DNA of 14,704 nt from JBCCFX01 sp039029515 (GTDB taxonomy: Bacteria; Planctomycetota; Phycisphaerae; Phycisphaerales; SM1A02), in assembly GCA_039029515.1 (NCBI GenBank), contig JBCCFX010000089.1, positions 1-14,704 of the forward strand, written 5' to 3'. A program made the translations under genes and the position numbers. Each line of letters opens with the position of its first letter. Within the stretch, counting starts at the first letter, position 1. Of this stretch, positions 1 to 7,369 are shown one piece after another. Under the pieces are notes generated by a model that was not told the origin of the DNA, searched no databases, and saw only the letters and a program-made list of their open reading frames with translations.

Positions 1-257
1 AGGGTCTCGAAGCGAACGATCCCTCGGTCATGCAGTACCAACTGTGGATCTTCGACGCCGAGCGCAGCGCCGATCATCCGGTCGACGGCGGCGTTTTCGA
101 CATCCCCGCCGGTGGCGGAGAGGTGATCGTGCCGATCGACCCGAAGCTCGCGGTCTCCGACGCGACGCTCTTCGCGATCACGGTCGAACAGCCGGGCGGC
201 GTCGTCGTCTCGGCGCGCGAGCGGATCGTGCTCTTGGCTCAGCCCGCCCAGGGCTGA
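1..257 (+). CDS. Anti-sigma factor, RskA-like C-terminal domain (5' partial)
   Basis: The reading frame is open from the first base of the window (first full codon at 3) to TGA at 255-257, so the true start lies upstream. The visible residues include QYQLWIFD, DGGVFDIPAG, VIVPIDPKL, LFAITVEQPGG and VSARERIVLL. This is the compact beta-rich C-terminal domain of RskA/ChrR-type anti-sigma-K factors, where an ordered pattern of YQLWI, then P-DGG, then TVE-PGG is typical. In known members this domain lies outside the membrane, while the N-terminal zinc-finger part (not visible here) holds an ECF sigma factor in the cytoplasm. A sigma-factor gene would be expected upstream of the window. The ATG at 30 lies inside the domain and is not a believable start. 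The identification is from recognised family pattern, without alignment. Confidence 0.72.
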   Translation, partial: GLEANDPSVMQYQLWIFDAERSADHPVDGGVFDIPAGGGEVIVPIDPKLAVSDATLFAITVEQPGGVVVSARERIVLLAQPAQG

Positions 258-262
258 TCATT

Positions 263-282
263 TGTAAAGGGCTGTAAAGGGC
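263..282 (+). repeat. Perfect tandem duplication of a 10-mer (TGTAAAGGGC x2)
   Basis: TGTAAAGGGC occurs twice back to back, at 263-272 and 273-282, starting 6 nt after the stop of the anti-sigma gene and ending 50 nt before the oligopeptidase start. A period of 10 bp places both copies on the same face of the helix, as expected for paired protein-binding half-sites. It could equally be a chance short duplication. It is followed by a small hairpin (GGGCG at 279-283 with CGCCC at 288-292, loop AAGG) that has no T-tract, so it is not a standard terminator. Confidence 0.5.
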
Positions 283-302
283 GAAGGCGCCCGCGCGCGA
301 GG

Positions 303-308
303 TATAAC
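303..308 (+). promoter_or_regulatory. Possible -10 box for the prolyl oligopeptidase gene
   Basis: TATAAC matches the sigma-70 -10 consensus at 5 of 6 positions and is the only AT-rich hexamer near the gene. No good -35 hexamer lies 16-18 bp upstream. The TGTAAA repeats are too far away (24 bp or more) to serve as a normal -35. If used, transcription would start about 20 nt before the ATG. Confidence 0.25.
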
Positions 309-332
309 CAGGAGCATCCGAGGAGGCTCCTG
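309..332 (+). promoter_or_regulatory. Hairpin enclosing the ribosome binding site of the oligopeptidase gene
   Basis: CAGGAGC (309-315) pairs perfectly with GCTCCTG (326-332), giving a 7-bp stem immediately before the ATG at 333. The 10-nt loop holds the strong Shine-Dalgarno AGGAGG (321-326), whose last G is also the first base of the right arm. The left arm itself contains AGGAG, so it could act as a decoy or a second ribosome binding site. Whether the hairpin forms in vivo is unknown. If the -10 box at 303 is real, the transcript would start inside the left arm and the hairpin could not form fully. Confidence 0.4.
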
Positions 333-2471
333 ATGAAACCGTCCCGCTTGCTTCTCTCTGCCGCCCTGCTCGCTGCCTCGCCGCTCTTCGCGGCCGACTT
401 CCGTGAGGGCAACATCGAATACCCCTCGACCGCCAAAGTCGATGTCGTCGAGGACTATCACGGCACGCGTGTCTCCGACCCGTACCGCTGGCTCGAAGAC
501 GACGCGCGAACCTCCGACGAGGTCGCCGACTGGGTGCGGCGCCAAAACGAGCTGACCTTCGGCTACCTCAAGTCGATCCCGCAGCGCGGCGCGATTCGTG
601 AGCGCCTCGAGAAGCTGTGGAACTACGAGCGCTACACCTCACCCTTCAAGGCGGGCGACTACTACTACGTCTTCCACAACGACGGTCTGCAGAACCAATC
701 GGTGATCTACCGCAGCAAGTCGCTCGACGATCGCGGCGACGTCGTGCTCGATCCGAACCAGTGGAGCGCGGAGGGTACGCACGCGCTCTCCGGGATGGCC
801 TTCAGCGACTCCGGTCGCTACATGGCCTTCGCCAAGTCGGTCGCCGGTTCCGATTGGCAAGAGTGGTTCGTGATGGACATGGAGAGCGGCGAGCAGCTCG
901 ACGACCATCTGCAGTGGACCAAGTTCACCGGTGCGACCTGGACGAAAGACGACAAGGGCTTCTTCTACGGCCGCTTCGATGCCCCGACCGAAGGCGAGGA
1001 GTTCCAGGCGCTCAACACCGGCCAGAAGCTCTACTACCACCGCGTCGGCACCTCGCAAGATGAGGACGTGCTGGTCTACCAACGGCCCGACGAGCCGTCG
1101 TGGGGCTTCGCGCCCTCGGTCAGCGAAGATGGTCGCTACCTGGTGATCAGCATTTGGAAGGGAACCGACGCGCGCAACATGGTTCTCTACAAGGATCTGA
1201 CCGAGCCGTACGGCATGCCGATCGAGCTGATCGGGACCTTCGAGAACGACTACAGCTTCATCGGGAACGACGGCACGACCTTCTACTTCCGCACCGATCT
1301 CGAAGCGCCGCGCAAGCGCGTGATCGCGATCGACCTACGCCGCCCGCAGCGTGAACACTGGAACGAGATCCTCCCGCAGGACGAGAACGTGCTGACCAGC
1401 GCGAACATCGTCTCCAACATGATCGTCGCGCGCTACATGAAGGACGCCGTCACGCAGGTGCGCCTCCACAAGAAAGACGGCTCGCTCGTGCGCAACGTGG
1501 AGTTCCCCGGCTACGGCTCGGCAGGTGGCTTCGGAGGGCGCTCTTCGGATACCGAGACCTTCTACACCTACAGCAGCTTCAACACGCCGCCGAGCATCTA
1601 CCGATACGACATGATCACCGGCAAGAGCGAGCTCTGGAAGCGCGCTGCCGTCGACTTCGATCCCGACGACTACGTCGTCAAGCAGGTCTTCTACCCGAGC
1701 AAGGACGGCACGAAGGTGCCGATGTTCATCGCCCATAAGAAGGGGTTGAAGCTCGATGGCAACAACCCGACGCTGCTCTACGGCTATGGCGGCTTCAACG
1801 TCTCGCTGACGCCGAGCTTCTCGGTGACGCGCCTCGCTTGGATGGAGATGGGCGGCGTCTTCGCGATGGCGAACCTGCGCGGTGGCGGCGAGTACGGCGA
1901 AGCATGGCATGCCGCCGGCACCAAACTGCAGAAGCAGAACGTGTTCGACGATTTCATCGCGGCCGCGGAATATCTGATTGCGACCAAGTACACGAAGTCG
2001 GACAAGCTTGCGATTCAAGGCGGCAGCAATGGCGGCTTGCTCGTCGGTGCGTGCATGGCGCAACGTCCTGAACTCTTCGGTGCGTGTCTGCCCGCAGTCG
2101 GCGTGATGGACATGCTTCGCTTCCACAAGTTCACGATTGGTTGGGCGTGGGTTGATGACTACGGCAGTTCAGATGACCCGGACGAATTTGAAGCGCTGCT
2201 GGCGTACTCGCCGTACCACAACATGCAGCCGGGCACTGAATACCCGCCAACGATGATCACGACCGCGGACACGGACGATCGCGTCGTGCCCGGTCACAGC
2301 TTCAAGTTTGCCGCCGCCCTTCAGTACGCCCATCGAGGCGACAATCCGGTGCTGATCCGCATCGAAACGCGCGCGGGACACGGTGCGGGCAAGCCGACAA
2401 GCAAGATCATTGAGGAAGTCGCAGACCAGTGGGCATTCCTTGCTGATAACCTCGGCATGAACCTCAACTGA
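333..2471 (+). CDS. Prolyl oligopeptidase (S9A family), exported
   Basis: A 712-residue serine peptidase that cleaves short peptides after proline (prolyl endopeptidase, EC 3.4.21.26 type). Residues 1-21 are a signal peptide: K and R near the N-terminus, a leucine/alanine-rich core and LFAAD at the likely cleavage point, so the enzyme acts in the periplasm or outside the cell. The N-terminal segment DPYRWLEDD (about 50-58) and the middle seven-bladed propeller region are typical. The C-terminal alpha/beta-hydrolase domain carries GGSNGG with Ser565, TDDRVVP with Asp648 or Asp649, and AGHGAGK with His683; the spacing matches porcine POP (554/641/680). Length is normal for the family. The start is fixed by AGGAGG at 321-326, 6 nt before the ATG. 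Oddity: codon usage changes sharply near base 1893, so the catalytic end may have a different origin from the rest. Confidence 0.95.
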   Translation: MKPSRLLLSAALLAASPLFAADFREGNIEYPSTAKVDVVEDYHGTRVSDPYRWLEDDARTSDEVADWVRRQNELTFGYLKSIPQRGAIRERLEKLWNYERYTSPFKAGDYYYVFHNDGLQNQSVIYRSKSLDDRGDVVLDPNQWSAEGTHALSGMAFSDSGRYMAFAKSVAGSDWQEWFVMDMESGEQLDDHLQWTKFTGATWTKDDKGFFYGRFDAPTEGEEFQALNTGQKLYYHRVGTSQDEDVLVYQRPDEPSWGFAPSVSEDGRYLVISIWKGTDARNMVLYKDLTEPYGMPIELIGTFENDYSFIGNDGTTFYFRTDLEAPRKRVIAIDLRRPQREHWNEILPQDENVLTSANIVSNMIVARYMKDAVTQVRLHKKDGSLVRNVEFPGYGSAGGFGGRSSDTETFYTYSSFNTPPSIYRYDMITGKSELWKRAAVDFDPDDYVVKQVFYPSKDGTKVPMFIAHKKGLKLDGNNPTLLYGYGGFNVSLTPSFSVTRLAWMEMGGVFAMANLRGGGEYGEAWHAAGTKLQKQNVFDDFIAAAEYLIATKYTKSDKLAIQGGSNGGLLVGACMAQRPELFGACLPAVGVMDMLRFHKFTIGWAWVDDYGSSDDPDEFEALLAYSPYHNMQPGTEYPPTMITTADTDDRVVPGHSFKFAAALQYAHRGDNPVLIRIETRAGHGAGKPTSKIIEEVADQWAFLADNLGMNLN

Positions 2472-2498
2472 CGCGATACGCGATTTATCGGTCATCAG

Positions 2499-2532
2499 GA
2501 CGCCCCGGTCGATGCAGGCCGGGGCGTCTTTT
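2499..2532 (+). terminator. Rho-independent terminator of the oligopeptidase gene
   Basis: GACGCCCCGG (2499-2508) pairs perfectly with CCGGGGCGTC (2519-2528), making a 10-bp GC-rich stem with a 10-nt loop, followed directly by TTTT (2529-2532). It begins 28 nt after the stop codon. The ATG at 2512, which would extend the next gene by 26 codons, falls in the loop of this terminator. Confidence 0.85.
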
Positions 2533-2589
2533 CGCGCCACCCATGTGACCGCAGTGAATTGCCGGACGAACCGGTCCGATCCACTGTGC

Positions 2590-3999
2590 ATGGAAGCCTA
2601 CGACCTCGTCTGTCTGGGCTGCGGACCCGCTGGAGAGCGAGCGGCCGCCCAGGCGAGTAAACTCGGAAAACGTGTCGCAGTCATCGAGCGCGAAGTGCGC
2701 CCCGGTGGCGCGATGGTCAACACGGGCACGCTGCCGTCCAAGGCACTGCGCGAGACGGCCCTGCTCTGCTCGATGTTCCATAGACGCCCACTCCCGGGCA
2801 TGGAACTCAACTTCGATCGGACGATGTCGGTGCCTCGATTCATGGCACAACGCCATCGTCTCGAAATGGAAGAGCACGACCGCATCGAATCGATGATCGA
2901 CCGGCACAACATCACGGTGTTGCGCGGGCACGGTCAGATTATCGATGCCAATACGGTCGCGTACGCGCCGGAGTTTTCCGATCCGATTCACGTCCGCGCT
3001 GAGCGCATTCTGATCTGCACGGGTTCGCGCCCGGTCCGGCCGGAATTCATCCCGTTTGATGATGTGCGCATCGTCGACGCGGACAGCGTCCTGACGCTCA
3101 ATGCGATGCCTGAACGTATGGTGATCGTAGGTGGCGGCGTGATCGGCTGTGAATACGCATCGATTTTCGCGGAGATCAACGTGAAGGTCGATCTCGTGCA
3201 TCCGCGAGACGCCGTCCTACCGTGGCTCGACCCGGATTGTCGCGGCGTGCTCGAAGACACGATGCGCCATGCTGGCGTCAACTTCCGTTACAACGCGTCA
3301 GTCGAATCGGTTGATCGTGACCCGAACGGCCCGTTGCGAGTGGTTCTCGAATCCGGCGAGTCGATCGAAACCGATGTCATGCTCTGGGCCGCAGGACGCG
3401 CGCCGAACACGGATACGATCGGTCTCGACAACGTCAACGTCGAAACGACCGAGCGAGGCCACATCGTCGTGGACGAGTCGTTTCAGACCAGCGAGCCGAC
3501 AATCTATGCGGCCGGCGACATCATCGGATTTCCCGCCCTCGCGGCGACTTCACTCGAGCAAGGCCGAATTGCCGCATCGGCGATGTTTGGCGCCCCGTAT
3601 CTGAAGACGCTTGCGGAGACCATGCCGGTCGGCATCTATACCGTGCCTGCCATTTCCTGCGTCGGCCTGTCAGAAGCGGATGCCATCAAGAAGGGCATGG
3701 ATGTCGTCGCTGCGTCCGCAAGCTACAGCAGCAACTCGCGCGGCCGAATGCTTGGTGACAGCCAGGGCATGCTCAAGTGCATCTTCGAACGAGACTCGCG
3801 ACGAATCGTCGGCGCCACCGTTGTCGGTGAGCAAGCGACGGAACTCGTCCACGTCGCTCAGCTGGCGATCTCCGCGCAGGTTGGCGTCGAGTACTTCGTT
3901 GATGCCTGCTTCAACTACCCGTCGTTGACCGCGCTGTTCAAAACCGCCGCACATGATTTCCTTCGACAGATCGAAGTGCCGGTGTCGCGCGCGGCGTGA
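2590..3999 (+). CDS. sthA: Soluble pyridine nucleotide transhydrogenase (SthA-like flavoprotein)
   Basis: A 469-residue FAD enzyme of the pyridine nucleotide-disulfide oxidoreductase fold that is expected to exchange hydride between NADPH and NAD+ in the cytoplasm (EC 1.6.1.1). The N-terminal FAD site is GCGPAG (10-15) with Glu33 closing the second strand. The NAD(P) site is GGGVIG (181-186), and the second FAD motif is AAGD (307-310). The C-terminus reads FNYPSLTALFKTAA where lipoamide dehydrogenase has its catalytic His-Glu; this matches SthA (FNYPTMAEAYRVAA in E. coli) and argues against lipoamide dehydrogenase. Near residues 39-51 the sequence is GGAMVNTGTLPSK, so both redox cysteine positions are empty. 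SthA normally lacks the second, but E. coli SthA keeps the first. I chose ATG 2590 because the longer frame from 2512 begins inside a terminator. No clear Shine-Dalgarno is visible. It converges on hpnE with only 6 nt between them. Confidence 0.82.
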   Translation: MEAYDLVCLGCGPAGERAAAQASKLGKRVAVIEREVRPGGAMVNTGTLPSKALRETALLCSMFHRRPLPGMELNFDRTMSVPRFMAQRHRLEMEEHDRIESMIDRHNITVLRGHGQIIDANTVAYAPEFSDPIHVRAERILICTGSRPVRPEFIPFDDVRIVDADSVLTLNAMPERMVIVGGGVIGCEYASIFAEINVKVDLVHPRDAVLPWLDPDCRGVLEDTMRHAGVNFRYNASVESVDRDPNGPLRVVLESGESIETDVMLWAAGRAPNTDTIGLDNVNVETTERGHIVVDESFQTSEPTIYAAGDIIGFPALAATSLEQGRIAASAMFGAPYLKTLAETMPVGIYTVPAISCVGLSEADAIKKGMDVVAASASYSSNSRGRMLGDSQGMLKCIFERDSRRIVGATVVGEQATELVHVAQLAISAQVGVEYFVDACFNYPSLTALFKTAAHDFLRQIEVPVSRAA

Positions 4000-4005
4000 A
4001 TGCCA

Positions 4006-5403
4006 TCACACCCGCGCGGGCTTCAAGCCCAGTCGTCGCGCGAGCCATGCGCTCGGAATATCATCGACGATACCCCCGTGCGCGGAACACGCTGCCGCTG
4101 CCGCGTACCCACTGCGAACGGCGCCCTCCATCGTGGCCGGCCAACCGGTGTTGGTCCAATCGCCTGCGATATACAGATTGCTGATGCCCGCGCCAGACAT
4201 CGGGGCGACATCCGGACGAAATGCATCCACGCCGGGCACAGGCGCGAACGTCGCTCGTTTTTCCTTGATCGCCCGACCGGCCGTCGGACGCGCATCACCG
4301 ATCGCGGGATAGGCGTTCCTGATGTCGTCCGCGACACGATCAATGATCGTCGCTTCGTCCAGTTCCATCCATGCATCGGCGGCGCTGATGACAGCATGAA
4401 TCCACTGACTGCCATCCGCAGCCACGCCACGATTGAATAACCAGTGCGTCCCCATATCCACGAGCACAAGATGCGGTTCCGGCATCACGGCCTGTTCATA
4501 CTGAACATGAACACCAAGGATCGGACTGCATGTCACCTTCTCGATGCCGTCGAGTCGAGCATCCGCACGGCGCATGTCATCGGTCGTGAGCGTGTGCAAA
4601 CGATCAGGCGGAACGGCGACAACGACCGCGTCTGCATCAACGACGCCTTCGCGCGTTTCCACGCCGGTCATCGTACTGCCATCGAACACAAGCCCGCTGA
4701 CTGACACGCCGGTTCTGATCTCACCGCCGGCTTGCTCAATACTGCGAGCGGCAGGGTCGTACAGACGTTCGAGTGGTACGGTTGACAGTCCCATCACGTA
4801 GGCATCGCGGTTTGCGAGAAACCCTTCCTGGAACACCTGCAAGGCATATCGCGCGCTGACTTGCCAGACGTCAAGATTGCACGCGCTGACGATGACCGTG
4901 TTCCAGAAGTCACGGATCACCGCATCAGATTGCCCCCACTCACGCAGAAGGTCGGCGAACGTCGTCGAGGATGCCTCGTGCGTCGCGGTGCCAAGACGAA
5001 TCATGGCCCACATGCCGCGCGCAATCTCGCGCCGTTGGCGCCGATCAAACAGCGAGAGGCGATTGAATGCACTGGACAGATGAAGCGGCGCTGGCATCCA
5101 ATTCGCGCGCAGCAGATCGATCGTGCCGCCACCGCGCGTCCAATACAGCGTTTCGTGCCACTCGATCAGCGATTCGACCTCAATGCGCCGGTAGAAGTCA
5201 ATGAGGTTCGTACAGCAGCCCAGTAACACATGCTGACAGTTGTCGAGTGTCGCGCCGCTCTTCGGGTCCACAAAGCTGGTTGCACGTCCGCCAAGTCGCT
5301 TGCGCGTTTCGAGCACGATTGGTGTCCAGCCCTGTTCGGCCAATCGAATCGCCGCCGCAAGACCTGCAAGTCCCCCGCCGACCACCACGGCGCGTTTCGT
5401 CAT
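4006..5403 (-). CDS. hpnE: Hydroxysqualene dehydroxylase (squalene-associated FAD-dependent desaturase HpnE)
   Basis: A 465-residue flavoprotein of the amine oxidase/phytoene desaturase family. HpnE removes the hydroxyl of hydroxysqualene to give squalene, the last of three steps from farnesyl diphosphate. Seen here: the Rossmann FAD motif GGGLAGLAAA (from residue 9), the following LGGRATSF segment, the HpnE-typical DNCQHVLLGCC stretch around residues 54-64, and the C-terminal FAD contact YIAGDWTNTGWPATMEGA. Length fits the family. Its ATG (5401-5403 read on the minus strand) overlaps the hpnD stop as ATGA, so it is probably translated by coupling. It is the last gene of the hpnCDE operon. 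I see no T-rich terminator after it; the tail runs straight into convergent sthA, 6 nt away. Confidence 0.92.
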   Translation of the reverse strand: MTKRAVVVGGGLAGLAAAIRLAEQGWTPIVLETRKRLGGRATSFVDPKSGATLDNCQHVLLGCCTNLIDFYRRIEVESLIEWHETLYWTRGGGTIDLLRANWMPAPLHLSSAFNRLSLFDRRQRREIARGMWAMIRLGTATHEASSTTFADLLREWGQSDAVIRDFWNTVIVSACNLDVWQVSARYALQVFQEGFLANRDAYVMGLSTVPLERLYDPAARSIEQAGGEIRTGVSVSGLVFDGSTMTGVETREGVVDADAVVVAVPPDRLHTLTTDDMRRADARLDGIEKVTCSPILGVHVQYEQAVMPEPHLVLVDMGTHWLFNRGVAADGSQWIHAVISAADAWMELDEATIIDRVADDIRNAYPAIGDARPTAGRAIKEKRATFAPVPGVDAFRPDVAPMSGAGISNLYIAGDWTNTGWPATMEGAVRSGYAAAAACSAHGGIVDDIPSAWLARRLGLKPARV

Positions 5404-6299
5404 GACACCGCCTCGCGCGTCTGCTGTCGCTGTTGCAGTCGAGCGCGGATCGCGATCATGCCCTTATGCAGGCCATTGAGTTTCAAGCGACGCGCCGCCA
5501 CGATCTGCTCGGGTCGCTGCCCGACTTTGTGCAGGATGTTGCGGTAGATTCGCGTCATCGCCCAGAGCGTTGGCCGACAGGTTGGCGTAATCAGGTCATC
5601 AAGCGGCATTGATTCCGCATAGAGCGATTCCGCTCGTTCCACCTGTTGGGCGACAAACGTCCGGCAACGTTCCGGATCGGCCCAGTCACGCAATGCTTGC
5701 GGTGTGAGTCCGGCATCGCGGAATTCTGATGCGGGGAGATATACACGGTCGCCATCAAAGTCCTCGCGATAATCGCGCAGGATATTCGTCAGTTGAAATG
5801 CCACGCCTCGTTTGATCGCCAGTTCTCGCGCGGCCGGATCCGCATATCCCCAGATCTCGATGCACGCGAGTGCAACGGTTCCCGCGACCTGATAGCAATA
5901 TCGACGCAATTGCTCGAACGATTCGTACGGCTCCCATTCGAGATCGGCAAGCTGGCCGTCGAGCATGTCATGGAGCAGTGACAGATCAAGCCGAAACGTG
6001 CGCGTGACATTCTGGAGCGCACACCAAAGCGGTTCATCAGGTTCTACACCTGCCTGCACCGTAGCGACGGTACGTTCACGAAAAGCGGTCAACGCGGCCT
6101 TGGCCGCATCAGGACCATCGGTGGCGCCATCAACGATGTCATCCGCCTGTCGCATCCACGCATACACGGCATACAGCGCGGATCGCTGCGGCTCGGGAGA
6201 CAGTTTGAGGCCGTAATAGAAGTTGCGCGCGCGTCGGCGTGTCACGTCTTCGCACCATCGGTATGCATCAATGACTTGTGGAGACCGCTCAAACGTCAT
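5400..6299 (-). CDS. hpnD: Presqualene diphosphate synthase (squalene/phytoene synthase family, HpnD)
   Basis: A 299-residue all-alpha prenyltransferase of the squalene/phytoene synthase family. HpnD condenses two farnesyl diphosphates head to head to presqualene diphosphate. The first aspartate-rich motif is ADDIVDG (Asp53, Asp54, Asp57) preceded by YAVYAWMR. The second is NILRDYREDFDGDRVYLP (Asn172, Asp176, Asp180). The YCYQVAGTVAL segment (134-144) matches the conserved YCYxVAGxVG except that the final Gly is Ala. I set the start at 6299 because it overlaps the hpnC stop as ATGA and the product then begins right before the conserved YRWCEDVTRRRARNFYYG. A longer frame to 6416 would only read through hpnC. 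The HpnD versus HpnC assignment rests on gene order C-D-E and on RNFYYG here versus HYENFSV in the upstream paralogue. Confidence 0.92.
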   Translation of the reverse strand: MTFERSPQVIDAYRWCEDVTRRRARNFYYGLKLSPEPQRSALYAVYAWMRQADDIVDGATDGPDAAKAALTAFRERTVATVQAGVEPDEPLWCALQNVTRTFRLDLSLLHDMLDGQLADLEWEPYESFEQLRRYCYQVAGTVALACIEIWGYADPAARELAIKRGVAFQLTNILRDYREDFDGDRVYLPASEFRDAGLTPQALRDWADPERCRTFVAQQVERAESLYAESMPLDDLITPTCRPTLWAMTRIYRNILHKVGQRPEQIVAARRLKLNGLHKGMIAIRARLQQRQQTREAVS

Positions 6300-7258
6300 G
6301 TGGAGCGACCTCCGGCGCGTCGAGCACGTCGGCGTTTCCACCGCGCCGACAGCAGGATCCGAGCTTTGACGAACTTCGTCAGGCGCGGGCGATGAAGACA
6401 GGTTTCGAAATTCCACATCTCCACCTGATGCAGGACGTGGCGTCCGCCGGCTGCAAACAGCCAGATCAATGGCCGAACCTCCGGATCAAGCTGCGTCAGC
6501 AGTGCTTCACCGCGTTGGAACAATGTCCAGGTGCGCTCGACACACGTCTTGAGGCCAGTGCGATACTCGCCCAGAAAAGTCTGGTCGACGGCATGACCTG
6601 CCCGAGCGCTCTCGCGAAGCCGGCGCTCGAAGTCTTCGATCGGGAACAACTCCGTGGGCAAGTAGATGCGATCACGATCGAGGATGTCCCGACGTACGTC
6701 CTGCCAGTGGTTCGTCAGTTGCAAGGCCGTACAAATGTCATCGCTGCGCGCCAGTAGATCTCCCTTCGATTCAACGTCGAGCATCATCAACACAAGACGT
6801 CCGACGGGATCCGCACTTCGTGCGCAATAGTCCAGGACACCATCCCACGTCTGGTATCGCGTTACGGTCTGATCCTGTTGAAACGCGGCGATCAGATCAC
6901 TGAATGGCTGACGTGGAATCGAGAAGCGCTCGATCGTCGGCGACAGGGCGACGAACACCGGATGTGACGCCGATCCTTCATAACACCGATCCAATTCCTG
7001 CTGCCACCAGTCGAGCAGGCGGCTGGAATCCTCCGGCGATCCGGTCTCATCTCCCAGATCGTCTGCCCATCGGCAGAAGGCATACACCGCGGCGAAATCA
7101 TCGCGGCGATCGTTGGGGACAAGTCGGCTCAGGACGCTGAAGTTCTCGTAATGCCCGACGGCAAGATCCGTACACCATCGCCGTGCATCGGCTTCGGCCA
7201 TGGTGTCGGTTCCGTCAGGGCCGAACCGCTCAAGTTGGGCGATCGTATCAGTAGGCAT
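6296..7258 (-). CDS. hpnC: Hydroxysqualene synthase (squalene/phytoene synthase family, HpnC)
   Basis: A 320-residue paralogue of HpnD that in characterised hpnCDE systems turns presqualene diphosphate into hydroxysqualene. Key signals are WCTDLAVGHYENFSV (28-42), the first metal motif WADDLGDE (64-71) and the second NHWQDVRRD (Asn183, Asp187, Asp191) followed by RDRIYLP. The start is uncertain. ATG 7258 gives an N-terminus with LERFGPDG before the conserved WC block, a pattern I recognise in HpnC proteins. ATG 7318 adds 20 unconvincing residues and would use most of the space shared with divergent ispH. ATG 7201 is also possible. No clear Shine-Dalgarno precedes any of them. A TAGAAT hexamer at 7274-7269 could be a -10 box, leaving an almost leaderless mRNA for the 7258 start. 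First gene of the operon; its stop overlaps the hpnD start. Confidence 0.9.
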   Translation of the reverse strand: MPTDTIAQLERFGPDGTDTMAEADARRWCTDLAVGHYENFSVLSRLVPNDRRDDFAAVYAFCRWADDLGDETGSPEDSSRLLDWWQQELDRCYEGSASHPVFVALSPTIERFSIPRQPFSDLIAAFQQDQTVTRYQTWDGVLDYCARSADPVGRLVLMMLDVESKGDLLARSDDICTALQLTNHWQDVRRDILDRDRIYLPTELFPIEDFERRLRESARAGHAVDQTFLGEYRTGLKTCVERTWTLFQRGEALLTQLDPEVRPLIWLFAAGGRHVLHQVEMWNFETCLHRPRLTKFVKARILLSARWKRRRARRAGGRST

Positions 7259-7337
7259 GAAGCCGAGGATTCTACCGACGCCACGCGGCTGGCGATACTC
7301 GGTCGGCCCGCTGGCCATCCGTGCCGTCGGACCTCGC

Positions 7338-7343
7338 TATGAT
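7338..7343 (+). promoter_or_regulatory. Possible -10 box for ispH-rlmN
   Basis: TATGAT matches the sigma-70 -10 consensus at 5 of 6 positions and lies 32 nt before the ispH ATG, a sensible leader length. The expected -35 window (about 7314-7321) has no recognisable hexamer. The ribosome binding site AGGA is at 7358-7361, 8 nt before the ATG. Confidence 0.33.
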
Positions 7344-7369
7344 GCTTCGTCCCCTGCAGGAACCTGACC

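Noticed and set aside
1335..2126. 263-codon minus-strand open frame inside the oligopeptidase gene
   Set aside because: It is a shadow of the plus-strand gene, which has the full catalytic triad; the minus product shows no recognisable domain.
2563..2578. Inverted repeat CGGAC/GTCCG before the SthA-like gene as an operator
   Set aside because: Only a 5-bp arm in GC-rich DNA; expected by chance and no promoter hexamers flank it.
2512..2589. N-terminal extension of the SthA-like gene to ATG 2512
   Set aside because: The ATG lies in the loop of the rho-independent terminator, and the 26 extra residues resemble nothing, while ATG 2590 begins just before the first beta strand of the FAD domain.
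2590..3999. Dihydrolipoamide dehydrogenase as the identity of the flavoprotein
   Set aside because: The redox CxxxxC pair and the C-terminal catalytic His-Glu are both missing, and the C-terminal FNYP segment matches SthA.
4011..4030. Palindrome CCCGCGCGGG and hairpin GGGC-TTCAA-GCCC downstream of sthA as a bidirectional terminator
   Set aside because: The arms are short or without loop, neither strand has a T-tract after them, and they lie inside the hpnE coding end.
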